Shown piece by piece: positions 52,510 through 64,000 of a stretch of DNA of 64,000 nt; positions within the stretch are counted from its first letter, which is position 1, and the number at the start of each line of letters is the position of its first letter. Origin of the DNA: Chrysogorgia sp. JL179-B06 (Eukaryota; Cnidaria; Anthozoa; Scleralcyonacea; Chrysogorgiidae); the NCBI GenBank assembly GCA_035772405.1, contig JAYKKM010000142.1, positions 1,065,001 to 1,129,000 on the forward strand, given 5' to 3'. The translations under genes were made by a program, and so were the position numbers. Below the pieces are notes generated by a model. The model made no database searches and was not told the origin of the DNA. It worked only from the letters and a program-made list of their open reading frames with translations.

Positions 52510-54346
52510 TTAACTCTTTCCTGTCGGCCCAGTCAAAATGGGTCGTACAAGACCCATGAAGCCGTGAATTAAAAAACACGGCACACGGTAACGCAATATT
52601 AAAAATTGAAAATTGAGAAGCGCCAGGCACACGAAATCCACTCACACGCCAAGTTCGATTTGATTTCATAAAAAACTCTGCGATTGGTAGCATTTTGAAT
52701 TTTCACGATGCTATACGCGGGCGTGCAAGATAGGCTTTTCTAGAAAAATGAAAATTTTCAACCGAATTTATGATAATTAGATTTTAATGAAATGTTAATC
52801 TGAGTAGCAGCTAAAAGCTGAAATATACAGAAGTAATTACATGCAATATTTTAGAACACGGTAAAGGACTCTTAATAACATATACTACATGAAAAATTTT
52901 AAAACTACATAATACCATATGTTAATACCATGCGAAATTTAAATATCGCTAAAAAGTCTAAATATTAAGATAATGAGTCATTCATTATAAGCTAAAATAC
53001 TTGAAGGTAAAAATGAGTTTCGAAGTCTATTTGTTTTACAGTCAATTAAATTGACATGGTTATTATTACGAAGAGTATAATTGACTAAGTTCTCACGTCT
53101 ATCAGGAACGAGTTCGTGCAACTTGTGTTTGGGGTGAAGAAGTTTTTTGAAATATGACATACATATATAATTTCTTCTTTGACTAAGTGATTGAATGCCA
53201 TTAAGTTTCATAACTTCCCGATACGATAGATCGGGATATATTGTTCGTAAGGCGCGTTTTTGAATTTTTTCAACTTCTTCTTTTAAATAATCTGGAGCAC
53301 CGTCATTCCAAACCTGGCATGCGTATTCAAGGATAGGCCGTATACATGTAAAAAATACTTGGATTAGAGAGTACATTTCAACTCCGCTTCGTTTGAGTAC
53401 TCGGAGAAAGTATAGTCTCTTGATGCTTTTGCGACGATGTATTCAATATGCAAGTTCCAATGAAGGTCAGACGAGAAAAAAAGACCAAGGACTTTTGCTG
53501 ACGAAACCCGGGAAATACAATGTTCTCCAACAAACAGTGGACGAAGGTTCGGAGTATCTTTAGCAAACGAAATGATCAACTCCTTACATTTGGCGTGGTT
53601 AAGTACCATATCATTCTCTGTACACCATTTCTCAATATCGTCGATAACAGTTTGTAAATGGCTTTGTTTACCTTTAATAATTGTTTGCGAAAGACTGGTA
53701 TCGTCAACATATTTCCATCGGTTGTTGTAAGTGACGGCTAAGTCGTTGACCATAATGAGGAAAAGAAGCAGGCCGAGAATTGTACCCTGCGGTACGCCAC
53801 CATTTACAAATTTCCAATCAGATAACACAGGCCCCAACTTCACCCTCTGTCTTCTTTGCATGAGAAAGTCAATCACCCAATTAATTAAAGAATTATCAAT
53901 GCCAAGTAATCGCATCTTTTTTATGAGTATTTGATGGTTAATTCTATCAAATGCCTTGCTAAAATCTAATAGTAATAATAATAATAATAATAAATTAATT
54001 AAAATAATAAAATTAATAATTAAATAAATTAAATTAAATTAAAATAAATTAATAATTAAAAAAATCTAATAGTAATAATAAATAAATCTAATTCTTTTCT
54101 TTGTAAGATGATTCCATCGACCTCAGCAGAATTAAAAACTGCTTTTGAAGAAGAGCCAGCTAAATTTTTTATTGCACTCCACTATTTATAATATATTAAC
54201 ATAATCATGTGTCTTGTTCGGGAAATTTAAAAGCATTGGTACATTTTCTGAAAACTGAATAAACCGGTTTTTATATAGCTTTATATCAATTGAACAATGA
54301 AGTGGTTCAGTTTTGGATGATTTTCAGCCACACAGGAAAGCTTCTT
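52510..54346. mobile_element. TTAA MITE copy split by a LINE insertion
   Basis: The left part (TTAACTCTTTCCTGTCGGCC...AGCGCCAGGCACACG, to ~52795) and right part (~54185-54346, ATATATTAACATAATC...GATTTTCAGCC) match the left and right halves of the 40736 MITE. The LINE at 52978..53990 lies between, so it inserted later. Confidence 0.7.
52978..53990 (-). pseudogene. 5'-truncated LINE reverse transcriptase
   Basis: The minus strand carries RT motifs: GGVPQGTILGLLLFLIMVND (53760-53810), KYVDDTSLS (catalytic YVDD, ~53700), SSAKVLGLFFSSDLHW and, after a frameshift near 53370, FFTCIRPILEYACQVW and IQKRALRTIYP. Jockey/CR1-type. (TAA)n-rich sequence adjoins at 53970-54070. Confidence 0.85.
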
Positions 54347-55198
54347 CTCATCGTTGATTTTGTAATCGTTTTTACAACCAAAACTGGTCAATGCATGGCT
54401 CCACGATAGGTAGCACAACAGTAAGAAATACAACGCTTGCATGTTAGTATAAGAACCAATCAGATTACAGAACAGCTTATATCTGGTGGGTGTCTATATT
54501 ATAATAAAGACTTATTACCGAGTGTGAAGTCTGTACGGGAAAGTATTTGCCTGAGGTTTTCGTAGAGACCGAGCAACGAAGGAGCGAGATTTGTGCGATA
54601 ATACCGAAGGCAAATACTTTCCAGTGTACAGACCGAGCAAACGAGGATAATAAAGTATTTATTATATGGCTTTTGGTTAATTTGTTTTCTGTTTTAACAC
54701 TGTTTTCGTCTTCAGCTTCTTCAGATGCTGCCGTTTATCTTACCTCTTCACTATAGTTTTCGCTTCACTTTACATCAGTTAGGAATTAATTTTCTATGCT
54801 TTTAGAGGATTAAAAACTTTAAAGAAAATAAATAATTACGTTCCAGCACATTTTATTACCCGGTATTTTCAATGAAGATGCCTAGCTCTCTTTTATTTTA
54901 ATTCAAATCAACTCAGAAATTTTCCCGTCAAATCTTTCCGATCCGGAAAAAGCGTATTACCCTCGCAGCCTATAGGCTGGGAGGGCAATATGCTTTTTTC
55001 CAGACCTTTCAGTAACCAATCAGCGTACGTTATTTGGCGTACAAACTTGAAAACGAGCTCAGCCATATAACGACGAGTATTCGCAAGTAAATGGAGCAAT
55101 AGTTTGTAGTACTCTCGTGAGTAAATCCACTAAATCGCATGCCCCAGGATGTGAAATCACCGCCCAATCACTGACTATAAACCAGCACTAATACGTAC
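54347..55198. other. intron sequence with a foldback around 54530-54640
   Basis: Inverse-related GTCTGTACGGGAAAGTATTTGCC and its complement (54527-54635) form a hairpin. No gene is recognised. Confidence 0.45.
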
Positions 55199-55350
55199 TC
55201 GAAACTCTTCCTCCATCTCATCATCGTTGTTCGCCAGCGTCCATTTTAAAACCAAAGGTTTTTTGTTCTTTCTCAAACGAGATACTACAAGGTTCTTAAC
55301 ATTTTCCCTTTCCGATGAAGGTACTACTGATAAGGTGCAAACGGTCAAAT
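55199..55350 (-). CDS. ESPL1: separase exon (..LTVCTLSVV..SRLRK..)
   Basis: The 152-nt exon has acceptor TATATTTTAG and donor GTACGT. It encodes LTVCTLSVVPSSERENVKN and then VVSRLRKNKKPLVLKW, matching the 'TVC-L....LLLTRL' strand region of separases. It starts with two bases of a split codon and ends in phase 0, agreeing with both neighbours. Confidence 0.8.
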
Positions 55351-55504
55351 CTAAAATATAACAATAAAGACCCAGTTTAGACACGAGAGCAAACGTTTCC
55401 GGATTCATAGTGAATACGTTTCGCAGCCGGATTCGTTTTGCCGTTTGCACGAGAATGACAAATCCGAAAACATTTGGCGACGAATTTATGAAGCGGTTTT
55501 GCGG

Positions 55505-56320
55505 TCAAAAAGATATCATTCGTTTTCAGCAAACATTATGTGTTAAAAACACGGCATCCGTGCTTAGTCGACATAATGTGTACACTAGGCGAGTAACATT
55601 AGGTGTAAGAATGATATTATATGTACATCAAGGACATTATATGATTAAATGACATTATTTGTGTACGAAAAACATTACTGTATGTGTAATAACAACATTA
55701 TTTGCGAGAAGGACATTATGAAAGAACGATATCTGGAAAGGGAATCAGGTTGGAATTATAAATTAGCTGGAACTGGTGGAAATTTGGTGGAACTGGAGGG
55801 ATTTTAAACCTATCATTCCTGGTGGACAAAATGGCAGAAAATCAGGAGAGTAATAACGTTCGAATGTATATAACAAATTTTATTAACGAGACAAGAAGGA
55901 TTTTAAGTGCGTCAACTTTACGTCCGGACGAAATCCATTTCACGCTGTCCATTTCCTACACTTTTCATTATTATAATATTCTTAATAATTTACCCACATA
56001 ATATCTCGTTATTAAAATTTGTGATATACATTCGAACGTTATTACTTTCCTGATTTTCTGCCATTTTGTCCACCAGGAATGATAGGTTTAAAATCTCTCT
56101 AGTTCCAGCTAATTTATAATTCCAACCTGAACCAAATATAATGTCGTTCTAACACATAATATCGTTCTCACAAACGTTGCTGTTATTACACATAATGTCC
56201 CTATGCCCTTGATGTACACATAATGTCATTCTTACACCTAATGTCACTCATTATGCTGTGTTTTTAACACAAAATGTTTGCTGCAAAATGAATGATCTTT
56301 TTGACGGAATGAAGGAATAT
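55505..56320. mobile_element. large foldback element (~400-bp arms)
   Basis: The left arm (GTCAAAAAGATATCATTCG..., GGTGGACAAAATGGCAGAAA, to ~55890) is inverted in the right arm (~56010-56320). The arms contain spaced ACATTAT motifs. No coding region is present. Confidence 0.85.
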
Positions 56321-56324
56321 CGTA

Positions 56325-57189
56325 TGAAGCGGCTTTACGGTCAAAAAAGAAAACTTAAAATCTGCCTGCCGCACACGAGAGCATCTTTCTGAGCTCAACC
56401 GCCTCGCGAGGCCGTTTGCGCAGCTAGATTCACTCGTGTGCGGACGATTTGCGTGAGGACTTTAGCTCGCGAGACCGTGAGAAGAATATCTGTCTCCTTG
56501 CAAGGAAAAATTCTCAACGTTTGCGGGCATTGTGAGCTACATGCTGAGCTACTGAAATCAAATGGCCAAAAACCCCATAGTTTGTTCACGTGATTCGAGT
56601 GATGAAAATGGCGACCACGAGGGCGAATGTAAATGAACTTTTGAAATTGTGAAGAATTGAGCGCATACTTGCTTCTTGTTTCTGAATGACAAAGCCTGCA
56701 TCATTAAGATTTTATTAAATCTTTCGACGTCTATGTTATAATAAAGTGTGATACAGTCGGAACATCTGCGAGTGTTCAGCGTTTAGCTCTCGAAGGAGAT
56801 TAGCGTATACGGTATACGCCATGTTGTTGTCGCCTCGGCTCTGAATCCAGCTCATGGTCCACGTTTGTCGACACCCCGCCGCTGTCTTATGACGACGCCG
56901 ACGTCGCATCGACAACAACATGAGAAAAATAGCAATCCTGCCAAGGTTCACAGTTGGTTCAGTTTTGTTTTTGAGAAAACAGCCTCGTGACGCTCAGCTA
57001 GATTAACATTTTCTGAGGATTTGAGCTTGACGATCGTCCATGTATCGACTATCTACTCCAAGCTCGCACATTCACTGCATCAGTGTATATACAACATAAA
57101 CCAAACATTGCTATAAGTTGTTTTATTAAGCAGATATTGATAAAATTCATTATTTACAGAAAATTTCGTAAGTGAACTTTAAACCTTAC
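56325..57189. other. intron sequence, no gene seen
   Basis: No exon, RNA gene or repeat was recognised between the foldback element and the exon ending at 57190. Confidence 0.35.
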
Positions 57190-57367
57190 CCTTTGCCATT
57201 AAATCCATGAAATGGTCGAATCTTTCTTGGATTTCATCATTTGAAACCTTGAAACCAAGGACGTTTTTGATGGTTCTTAACTGCAATAACTTACTAAAGT
57301 TCACTCTGTCAGAGTTGTCAAGTGTTACTGAGTCAAATAACTTTACCAGGTCATCTCCATTGCCGCC
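57190..57367 (-). CDS. ESPL1: separase exon (..FDHFMDLMAK)
   Basis: The 178-nt open exon has acceptor TTCCACAG and donor GTAAGG. It starts in phase 0 and leaves one base, which joins the AT at the start of the 55199..55350 exon to give an Asp codon before LTVCTL. The end (ERFDHFMDLMAK) fits the helix that precedes the TVC strand in other separases. The first part (GDDLVKLFDSVTL..) is lineage-specific and I do not recognise it independently. Confidence 0.65.
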
Positions 57368-58435
57368 CTGTGGAACCTTTGAAACAGGAATAAATTGTTG
57401 ACTGCAACAAAAAAATTCTTTTCAGAGGCACTTTAAAATGAGTGATGTGAAAAGTGTTGTGCTGCCTAGGCAGTGTAGAAATACATATTGAATACTCTAA
57501 AAGGTTGGAAGATATTGTGTAGCAGGCTGCCACTGTCAATGGCGAGGAAAACGTGCCCTTTCAAAAAATCTTCTTTCATCTTTTTCAGGATTAAAATGTA
57601 GGGACAAAATCTGAATTCGGTAATTTGGGGTTTTTGTCGTCTGGGATTTTGTCGGCGGGTTTTTGGTCATGTGGTTTTTTTTGTCATGGATTCGTATTTG
57701 TTTTATTATCATTTCCCAGGACTTGGTTATGCTAGTAATTGAAAATTATACGAAATATTTTAACATGAATGCACAGAACATTTGGAGTGAAACTTTCCCA
57801 TTGTGCATGTATAAACTAATTACAAATTTACCTCAATTTGCTCAACTGTCAGTTCCTCTTTTACTTTTCTATAGAAAGAAATAAGTCTTCCCTTAATTAA
57901 ACAATATGATTATTTACAAAATAGGTTGCGGCTTACGCGCGCTGTGAAAGACAGATATTCTCTGTCGCACATAGTAAAACTATATAGCGCAGGTTATTCG
58001 CTAAGACCCTGCTCCCGCCGGAAAATCACCGGCTATATGTTCCCCATGTCCAAGCAATATCGTTTTGTTTTTAATGAAAAGCTGCTAAAATTCCATCATA
58101 AAAGAAAGGTTGTTTATGGTTGATACTAAAACAATTAGACAACTCGCCCTCGTTGTCTAATTGTTAAATAGAAAACCCAGGCTCGTTGTCTAATTGTTAA
58201 ATGAAGACACGGAAAATATTTTCTAGTTCTTATAAACTAGCGGCCCTCGGGATAAAATTAACATACAATGATATATCGTGGACAGACCAAGTTCAACTTG
58301 AATGTCTATTTCATCTATTATGTTGGTCCATGTTTTTAATTAAAGTGGAACCTCCAGTGTCTCCCGGATACTTCGGGACCGAAGTTTGCTCTCCATTGTT
58401 TGTAGGTGTCCGCTGTCTAGAGGTTTTCTATTAAT
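57368..58435. other. intron sequence, small foldback at 58125-58200
   Basis: ACTAAAACAATTAG...CTAATTGTTAAAT at 58128-58168 is a small inverted repeat whose ends recur at 60734-60848 and 63955. A missing small separase exon may lie here but I could not place it. Confidence 0.4.
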
Positions 58436-58734
58436 AATTAGTATAATTTCTGAGCTTAAACGAGTTCTGATTGGCTGACTGACCAGTAACTCTGAGACGA
58501 TAGTCACCGCGTAGAAAAAGTGTTTTGTTGTGACCAGACTGTTTATTCGTTCCAGTCCCCTCTCGGAATCGGCTTTTTGATGTATGGTTTCTAAAACATG
58601 ACGAAATTTATTTCAAATGGCAACGATACTATTATAAACTTGCGGCTAGATAGAGGAATCACACCTTCCACTTTATAGTAGATTACACCAAGTCCTCAAT
58701 ATACGTTGTAGAGATAAGGTTATAGTAATTAATA

Positions 58735-60180
58735 ATAATAATAATGATAATTTTATTTCTTAAAAATGCGCATTTAAAAATGTTCTCAATGCTCATTACA
58801 TGAATTTATTAAAAACTAGGAATAATGCTGAGTGAATAAAAATGTTTTAAGATTAGATTTTAAAAATGCAATCGAGGTCACCATCCTCAACTCATTCAGT
58901 AAGTTGTTCCAGAGAGCTGGGCCAGCACAACTAAAAGCTCTATCACCATAAGATTTGGTCTTCGATCTAGGCTGATATAATAGGTTCTTAGATGATGATC
59001 TTAAACATCGTTTATTCTTAAAGTGCCTATGACACGAAAATTAAGTTTGCCTTATTTGAAAGAACACTTCAAATGACAGAGTAACATCTTCTGTAGTTTT
59101 TCGTTTCCATTCTTCGTTCTTGAGATATTTTAGTTTGTATTAAAAGCAAAATGGTATTACGTACACGTGCATGATGACTTATCGGAGAAGGTTATTTATC
59201 TTTGCTAATATAAAACCAAATTTAATTTGAATGAAGTATGTGCGTGAGTATTTCCAAAAACATGGAACTTGTAGAATTTCAAGTGATTTTGTGTGATAAT
59301 AACAAAGATATATAACCTTCTCCGATAAGTCGTTATGCATGTGCACGTCACACCATTGTCATTTGCATATAATACAAACTGAAATATCTCAAGAACGAAG
59401 CAAGGAAACGAAAAACTACAAAAGAGTTACTCTGTCATTTTAAGTGTTCTTTCAAATAAGACAAACTTAATTTTCGTGTCATAGGCACTTTAAGCGGTTG
59501 AAGAAGTTCTATCTAACAAGCCAAGTTTAAACTTGATACGACTATGTACCGGTAACCAATGGAGTGATTGTAAAATCGGAGTAATGTGGTCCCGGCCCTT
59601 GGACCTTGTGACAATTCTCGCTGCAGTATTTTGCACTCGCTGAAGCTTCTTAATCTCGATTGTGGTAAGTCGTAAAGTAGGATGTTACAATGATCAAGGC
59701 GAGATGTAATAAATGCGTGTACCAGTTCGGTGGTCGAGGTATTTCCGGAGCTTGCCAATGTTCCTTATAGCAATGTAGGCTGATTTACAAATCGCATTTA
59801 CGTGACTCTTCATGGAAAGGTTCCTATAAAAAATAACACCAAGCTCGCGTACTTCATTCTTGACACAGATCACATTATCACCAGCAGACACAGTGGGGTA
59901 GATGGAGTTGGCCTAGCGTAGGTTGAAAACATGTGAACAATCTCAGTTTTACCATCGTTCAAAAACAATTTATTTTGGACACCAAGATTTAATATCATGG
60001 ATACAACTCTCCAAACGCTGAACAGCAATAGATGTGTCCGATTCCTTCAGCATGATATATAGTTGAGTATTATCAGCATAAATCATGGCATCCAGTCCAT
60101 GCGCAGCAATGATATCGTAAGAGCAAAGGTCCCAGCACCGAGCCTTGTGGAACCATGTTGTAACAGCGGGGTTGAGGGCG
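58735..60180 (-). pseudogene. LINE RT 3' part, interrupted by a MITE
   Basis: The minus strand reads an RT palm piece near 60055-60080, AFITSRLDHCNILLYDLP (~59690-59720), QSLHWLPVHSRIKFKL (~59525-59575) and, beyond the MITE, SYGDRAFSCAGPALWNNLL (58900-58960), followed by a (TAA)n-like 3' tail at 58735-58750. CR1-type, with frameshifts. Confidence 0.75.
59018..59493. mobile_element. TTAA foldback MITE inside the LINE
   Basis: It starts TTAAAGTGCCTATGACACG and ends CGTGTCATAGGCACTTTAA, with ~150-bp inverted arms (476 bp in all). The LINE coding sequence resumes on either side, so the MITE is younger. Confidence 0.9.
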
Positions 60181-60224
60181 ACATTTTATCACAGTTAGTA
60201 TATTAATTACAGTTAGTATATTAC

Positions 60225-60385
60225 TATTATCAATATTAGGGTTATTTTTGAGGTTTCCTGTACTTAGCTAATACTAATCAAGATAATACCCCCAATACTA
60301 AACCTAATATTAACCCTAATACTAACCCTAATACTAATACCAACCCTAATACTAACCCTAATAGTAACTCTAATGTACTACCACC
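60225..60385. repeat. 12-bp telomere-like tandem repeat (CCCTAATACTAA)n
   Basis: Degenerate repeats of CCCTAATACTAA occur here, with the complementary form at 60196-60250. Confidence 0.85.
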
Positions 60386-61430
60386 CCCGTAATTAACAAC
60401 CTACTTACAGGCTATAACCTAATACTAATATATTGAGGACTTGGTGTAATCTACTATAAATGGAATGTGCCATTCCTCTATTTAGCCGCTAGTCTATTAT
60501 AACTAATAAATCGTCGAAAGGGCTCAAAAACGTAGCATAAATACATCATGAGGAAGTTGTTTATCGTATAATTATTTGTATTTTTACGTCCGTTTTGATC
60601 GTTAGTGTGTTTTTGAAAGCTGTCAAGCGTGAAGAAAACATCGAACATTGGATTTACAAATTATATCTAACACAGTTCAAACTGTCTATTTAAAACTTTG
60701 CAATTGGATATTCAGTTCAGGCCTGAAATTATACTAAAACAATTAGTCACCTCAGTCTCGATGATTATCGTTATATTTACCTCGCCGCTTCACGGCTCGG
60801 TAAATATCCACCGATAATCACCTTGACTTCAGTGACTAATTGTTAAATAATTATTTCAGTGTCCGTTATATAGTGTCTGTTAGTAAGTTCCACTGTAGTA
60901 GTTGATCGATATAATCAGGAGACATTCCATTGATAAAGGGCATTCGGACGTATTCCGTTGCTAGACAACTGGTAAGGTGATTTAGCGCCCAATATACTTC
61001 CTGAGTGGACAATAAATTTAAAGTACGTTTACACTCTGCAATTATTACATTTAACTATTTCTTATCCTGGTGCATGTTATGTAGTGGATTTACTCCTGAG
61101 AATATTAGGACATTTGCTCACGAATGTTCCTTGTTACCGTGATTATATTATAACATGTACCAGAAGAAGAAATCGGTCCGATAATCGCAGTGTGATGGTC
61201 GCCATTTTGGAACCTCCTTTCCGTGTATGTTATTTAGTATTTATTCCAACATTGTGTGCAATGTTCCACTTTGAAAATTCAGAAGGTTATTAGTTCGATT
61301 CTCACGAGGGATTGAAGAATCTGGTGAGTCTTACAAAAGCTTGTGCAGTACATCAAATTCTTGTCATTGCCACTGTGAGCTGTCATTTTTTCTACTCGTG
61401 GTATCTATTAACACGTTTAAGTAACTTTAC

Positions 61431-61641
61431 CTGATCTTCTTGTTGGAGCTGTATATAGCTTGATGGCGAAGTGTAGCGGCCATTGGAAGGTTCTGGTAAA
61501 TCGCGGCCATAGTAGGAGATTTTGAGCCATAACAGAGGACGAGGGCGTGACAGACGCGTGTAAATAAAACTGGATTATAATAAGGATGGAGGTACTCCAA
61601 CGATAAATGAAAGCATTGTAAGGCTTTCACTATCTCTTCAT
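61431..61641 (-). CDS. ESPL1: separase exon (TPR-like helical region, ..CHALVLCYG..TLRHQ..)
   Basis: The 211-nt exon has acceptor CATTTCTAG before 61641 and donor GTAAAG after 61431. It begins with two bases of a split codon and ends with two bases of the next. The translation contains FTRVCHALVLCYG and MAATLRHQA, which match the conserved helical segment of separases just before the catalytic half. It is the most upstream exon I can support. The next exon found (57367) starts in phase 0, so at least one short exon between them is missing from this list. Confidence 0.75.
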
Positions 61642-61717
61642 CTAGAAATGGAATAAGATTAAGAGTATATGACAACTATTAGCGTAATTCAGCTCCTATG
61701 TGCTAAAACAAATCTAT

Positions 61718-61823
61718 CTATCTATACAGTATCTATATCTATATCTATATCTATATTTATATCTATCTATCTATATCTATCTATCTATATCTATATATCT
61801 ATATCTATATATCTATATCTATA

Positions 61824-61868
<45 letters not shown>

Positions 61869-62150
61869 GTCTGTTTGTGTCTGTCTGTGTCTGTCTGTGT
61901 CTGTCTGTCTGTGTCTGTCTGTCTGTCTGTGTCTTGTCTGTCTGTGTCTGTCTGTCTGTGCCTGTCTGTCTGTGTCTGTCTGTCTGTGTCTGTCTGTGTC
62001 TGTCTGTCTGTCTGTGTCTGTCTGTCTGTGTCTGTCTGTCTGTCTGTCTGTCTGTGTCTGTATGTCTGTCTGTCTGTGTCTGTATGTCTGTCTGTCTGTC
62101 TGTCTGTCTGTGTCTGTCTGTGTCTGTCGGTGTCTGTCTGTGTGTGTGTG

Positions 62151-62235
<85 letters not shown>

Positions 62236-62240
62236 ATCTA
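61718..62240. repeat. (TATC)n then (TGTC)n microsatellite
   Basis: The run starts as CTATCTATATCTATA and turns into ~400 bp of CTGT repeats. The three overlapping open frames (Cys/Leu/Ser/Val repeats) are artefacts. It begins 77 bp beyond a separase exon boundary. Confidence 0.97.
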
Positions 62241-62914
62241 GTCATATAATCTTAGTCATATAGTCTAGTCGTATTATATCATAATTACTAAAACATACAA
62301 CAAAATAACTAAGTTGTGCTTACCAAAAATATAAAATGAAATTACTGTATCATATACATAACTAAGAACTATATACATAATTTTTTAATAATCATTAATA
62401 ATTTATGAAAAAAAGACAAACGAAATCAGTGGCATGACTGAGGTTTTATATGTGATAAAGATTCGTCGCGGTTTACATAAACTTTTCCTTCGATTTTCTC
62501 GGCGTAAATGGCTTGAATCACTGAAATAGTTGGTAAACATGGTTATTTAGATGCGGTCTAAAACACTGCTGCTCGTGTTTTAAACTATACTTACGAACTA
62601 TTAACGCCAAATTACAATGAGATTAATCTTTCAAGAACTGAGCAAATAAAAAATGGACTTAAAAACAATGTGTTTTGCAATGTGATATGGCTCTTCACCT
62701 CATATTTCTTAAATCATAGTTATACTCGGCGTAATGGCTGGCAGGAACATGCTCGATGTCATTTACTAAATAGAGTAGAAGTGCATGGTGAAAACTACAC
62801 ATGTATATAACCAATGTAAAAGGCGAGCAAGTCATTGGCAGGTAAAGATGCGCGCTTAAGTTTAGCTCCTGACTTATAATTAAACCGATAATCCTGTATT
62901 CAGACACGATAATA
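62241..62914. other. intron sequence, possible exon not supported
   Basis: A minus-strand stretch at 62693-62768 (VNDIEHVPASHYAEYNYDLR) has acceptor- and donor-like ends, but its phase does not join the next separase exon. I leave it uncalled. Confidence 0.35.
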
Positions 62915-63210
62915 TGATTATATGACTACAGGTATGATTATATGACTATGATTATGACTATGATTATATGACTATGATTATATGACTATGATTATGACTA
63001 TGATTATATGACTATGATTATATGACTATGATTATATGACTATGATTATATGACTATGATTATGGTTATATGACTATGATCATGACTATGATTATATGAC
63101 TATGATTATATGATTATGGTTATATGACTATGATTATATGACTATGATTATGATTATATGACTATGATTATGGTTATATGACTATGATCATGACTATGAT
63201 TATATGACTT
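62915..63210. repeat. TATGAY-type microsatellite
   Basis: Tandem ATTATATGACTATG-type repeats with small variants. Confidence 0.95.
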
Positions 63211-64000
63211 AGTATAATTTCTGAGCTTAAATGAGTTCTGATTGGCTGACTGGCCAGTAACTCTCTCACATCACTAAAAATCATACTTGAAAAAGTGTTT
63301 TTTGTGACCAGCCTGAGTTTATTCCATCCAGTCCACTCTCGGAATCATCATTTTGATACTAATAAATCGTCGAAAGGGCTAAAAAACTTATCATAAAGAT
63401 ACTGTATACATCAGATTTCTCTCAAGACAGAACTGTCTAAGGGTAAGGAAGTTGTCCCCTCGCCTGGACCTTGCAAGGGGCGAGGCCGCGTCGCCACATC
63501 AATCACTTGTGACTGGTGTAATCTGCAGACCAATGAAATGTTGCTACATTTTGCATACCTAACACAAAGTACCAGTTCATCTCAACACTGTTCCCCAATT
63601 CTGTCGAATACTGTGAATTATTGAACGGAGGTGTCCAAAACAAAAATTATTGAACGCTGATGACATCACTAGGACAAAGCGCATAACTGCAGTACTGTAT
63701 TATAGTAATAAATTAGCAACTATGCTATAAAAGTTTCAAACAGTAAGCGGGCGAGGGGTGTTGCGTATAACGTATTTCTAGTTTATCGTATAATTATTTG
63801 TATTTTTACGTCCGTTTTGATCGTTAGTGTGTTTTTAAAAGCTGTCAAGCGTAAAGAAAACACCGAGCATTGGATTTAAACGTTATATCTAACACAGTTC
63901 AAACTGTCTGTTTAAAACTTCTCAATTGCATATTCATGTTCAGGCCTGAAATTATACTAAAACAATTAGTCACCTCAGTCTCATCGTTATATTTACCGAT
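63211..64000. repeat. second copy of the 58436..60850 dispersed unit
   Basis: 63211-63410 and 63783-64000 match 58436-58590 and 60502-60770. The copy is cut by the window end and contains its own insertion at 63455..63782. Confidence 0.8.
63455..63782. mobile_element. insertion ending GGCGAGGGGTGTTGCG...GTATTTCTAG
   Basis: Alignment with the uninterrupted copy (60550-60560, GAGGAAGTTGTTTATCG) shows extra DNA after GGAAGTTG. It begins CCCCTCGCC and ends near GGCGAGGGG...CTAG, so the ends are inverse. The right end is the sequence dispersed at 10999 and 37341. It is a ~330-bp non-coding element. Confidence 0.65.

Larger units (their letters stand above)
58436..60850. mobile_element. composite repeat: dispersed unit with nested foldback, LINE and MITE
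   Basis: 58436-58590 and 60502-60770 match 63209-63357 and 63357-64000 in order. In the 63-kb copy they are nearly adjacent, so the material between (58631-60501) is an insertion. That insertion is a foldback with arms 58631..58728 and 60411..60501, which itself holds a LINE 3' part. The LINE is in turn split by a TTAA MITE. Confidence 0.75.

Noticed and set aside
61669..62263. Cys/Leu/Ser/Val-rich frames of 124-190 codons
   Set aside because: They are translations of TATC/TGTC microsatellite, open in three frames at once.
62693..62768. Possible further separase exon (VNDIEHVPASHYAEYNY)
   Set aside because: It has plausible splice sites, but its phase does not join the 61431..61641 exon and no separase motif is recognisable.

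Overview
The window is eukaryotic and metazoan-like. It holds intron-split exons with GT..AG splice sites, dense TTAA and foldback MITEs, Penelope, LINE and Ty3/gypsy remnants, tRNA-derived SINE heads, long AT dinucleotide runs and minisatellites. An aquatic invertebrate (cnidarian- or sponge-like) would fit, but the phylum is an inference and is not proven here.

Two things organise the window. First, a host gene for separase (ESPL1-like cohesin protease) runs on the minus strand across nearly the whole window. I could place eleven exons with good splice sites and one tentative exon, from 61641 down to 4744. They include the LPxES exon, the GVD..TFYVLNP exon and the exon carrying the catalytic His (GHG) and Cys (GCSSG). 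Almost all other DNA lies in its introns. The C-terminal exons lie beyond position 1 and the N-terminal ones beyond 64000.

Second, one separase intron (between exons 33238..33356 and 14884..14967) contains a structurally complete 16,951-bp Maverick/Polinton at 15105..32055. It has perfect 6-bp target-site duplications (ATGACT), terminal inverted repeats that are themselves foldback hairpins, and about 18 open genes. Plus-strand genes are protein-primed DNA polymerase B at the left, then penton, chromodomain integrase, coiled-coil protein, small membrane protein, double jelly-roll major capsid protein, packaging ATPase and two small proteins. A minus-strand block contains an anchored structural protein, a phage-tail-fibre-like protein, a two-helix membrane protein, a BRO-N/PD-(D/E)XK nuclease/C2H2 fusion, several small membrane proteins, a zinc-ribbon protein possibly related to late transcription factor VLTF3, and a 59-residue C2H2 protein. 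No adenain-type cysteine protease was found. A TATAGTATA-like motif sits just before many start codons on both strands and looks like a shared late-promoter element. Several neighbours overlap as TAATG.

Region by region: 1-2790 is a degenerate Penelope-like element with an inverted partial copy and a hammerhead-like 3' motif. 3108-3959 is a mariner-like element. 4883-7795 is a 24-bp minisatellite with a 240-bp higher-order repeat. 9155-10445 is a duplicated segment. 11128-13190 is a deleted Ty3/gypsy element. 15105-32055 is the Polinton. 33426-34290 is a 20-bp minisatellite. 35-64 kb is separase introns filled with nested LINE fragments, TTAA MITEs, foldback elements, tRNA-like heads and microsatellites.
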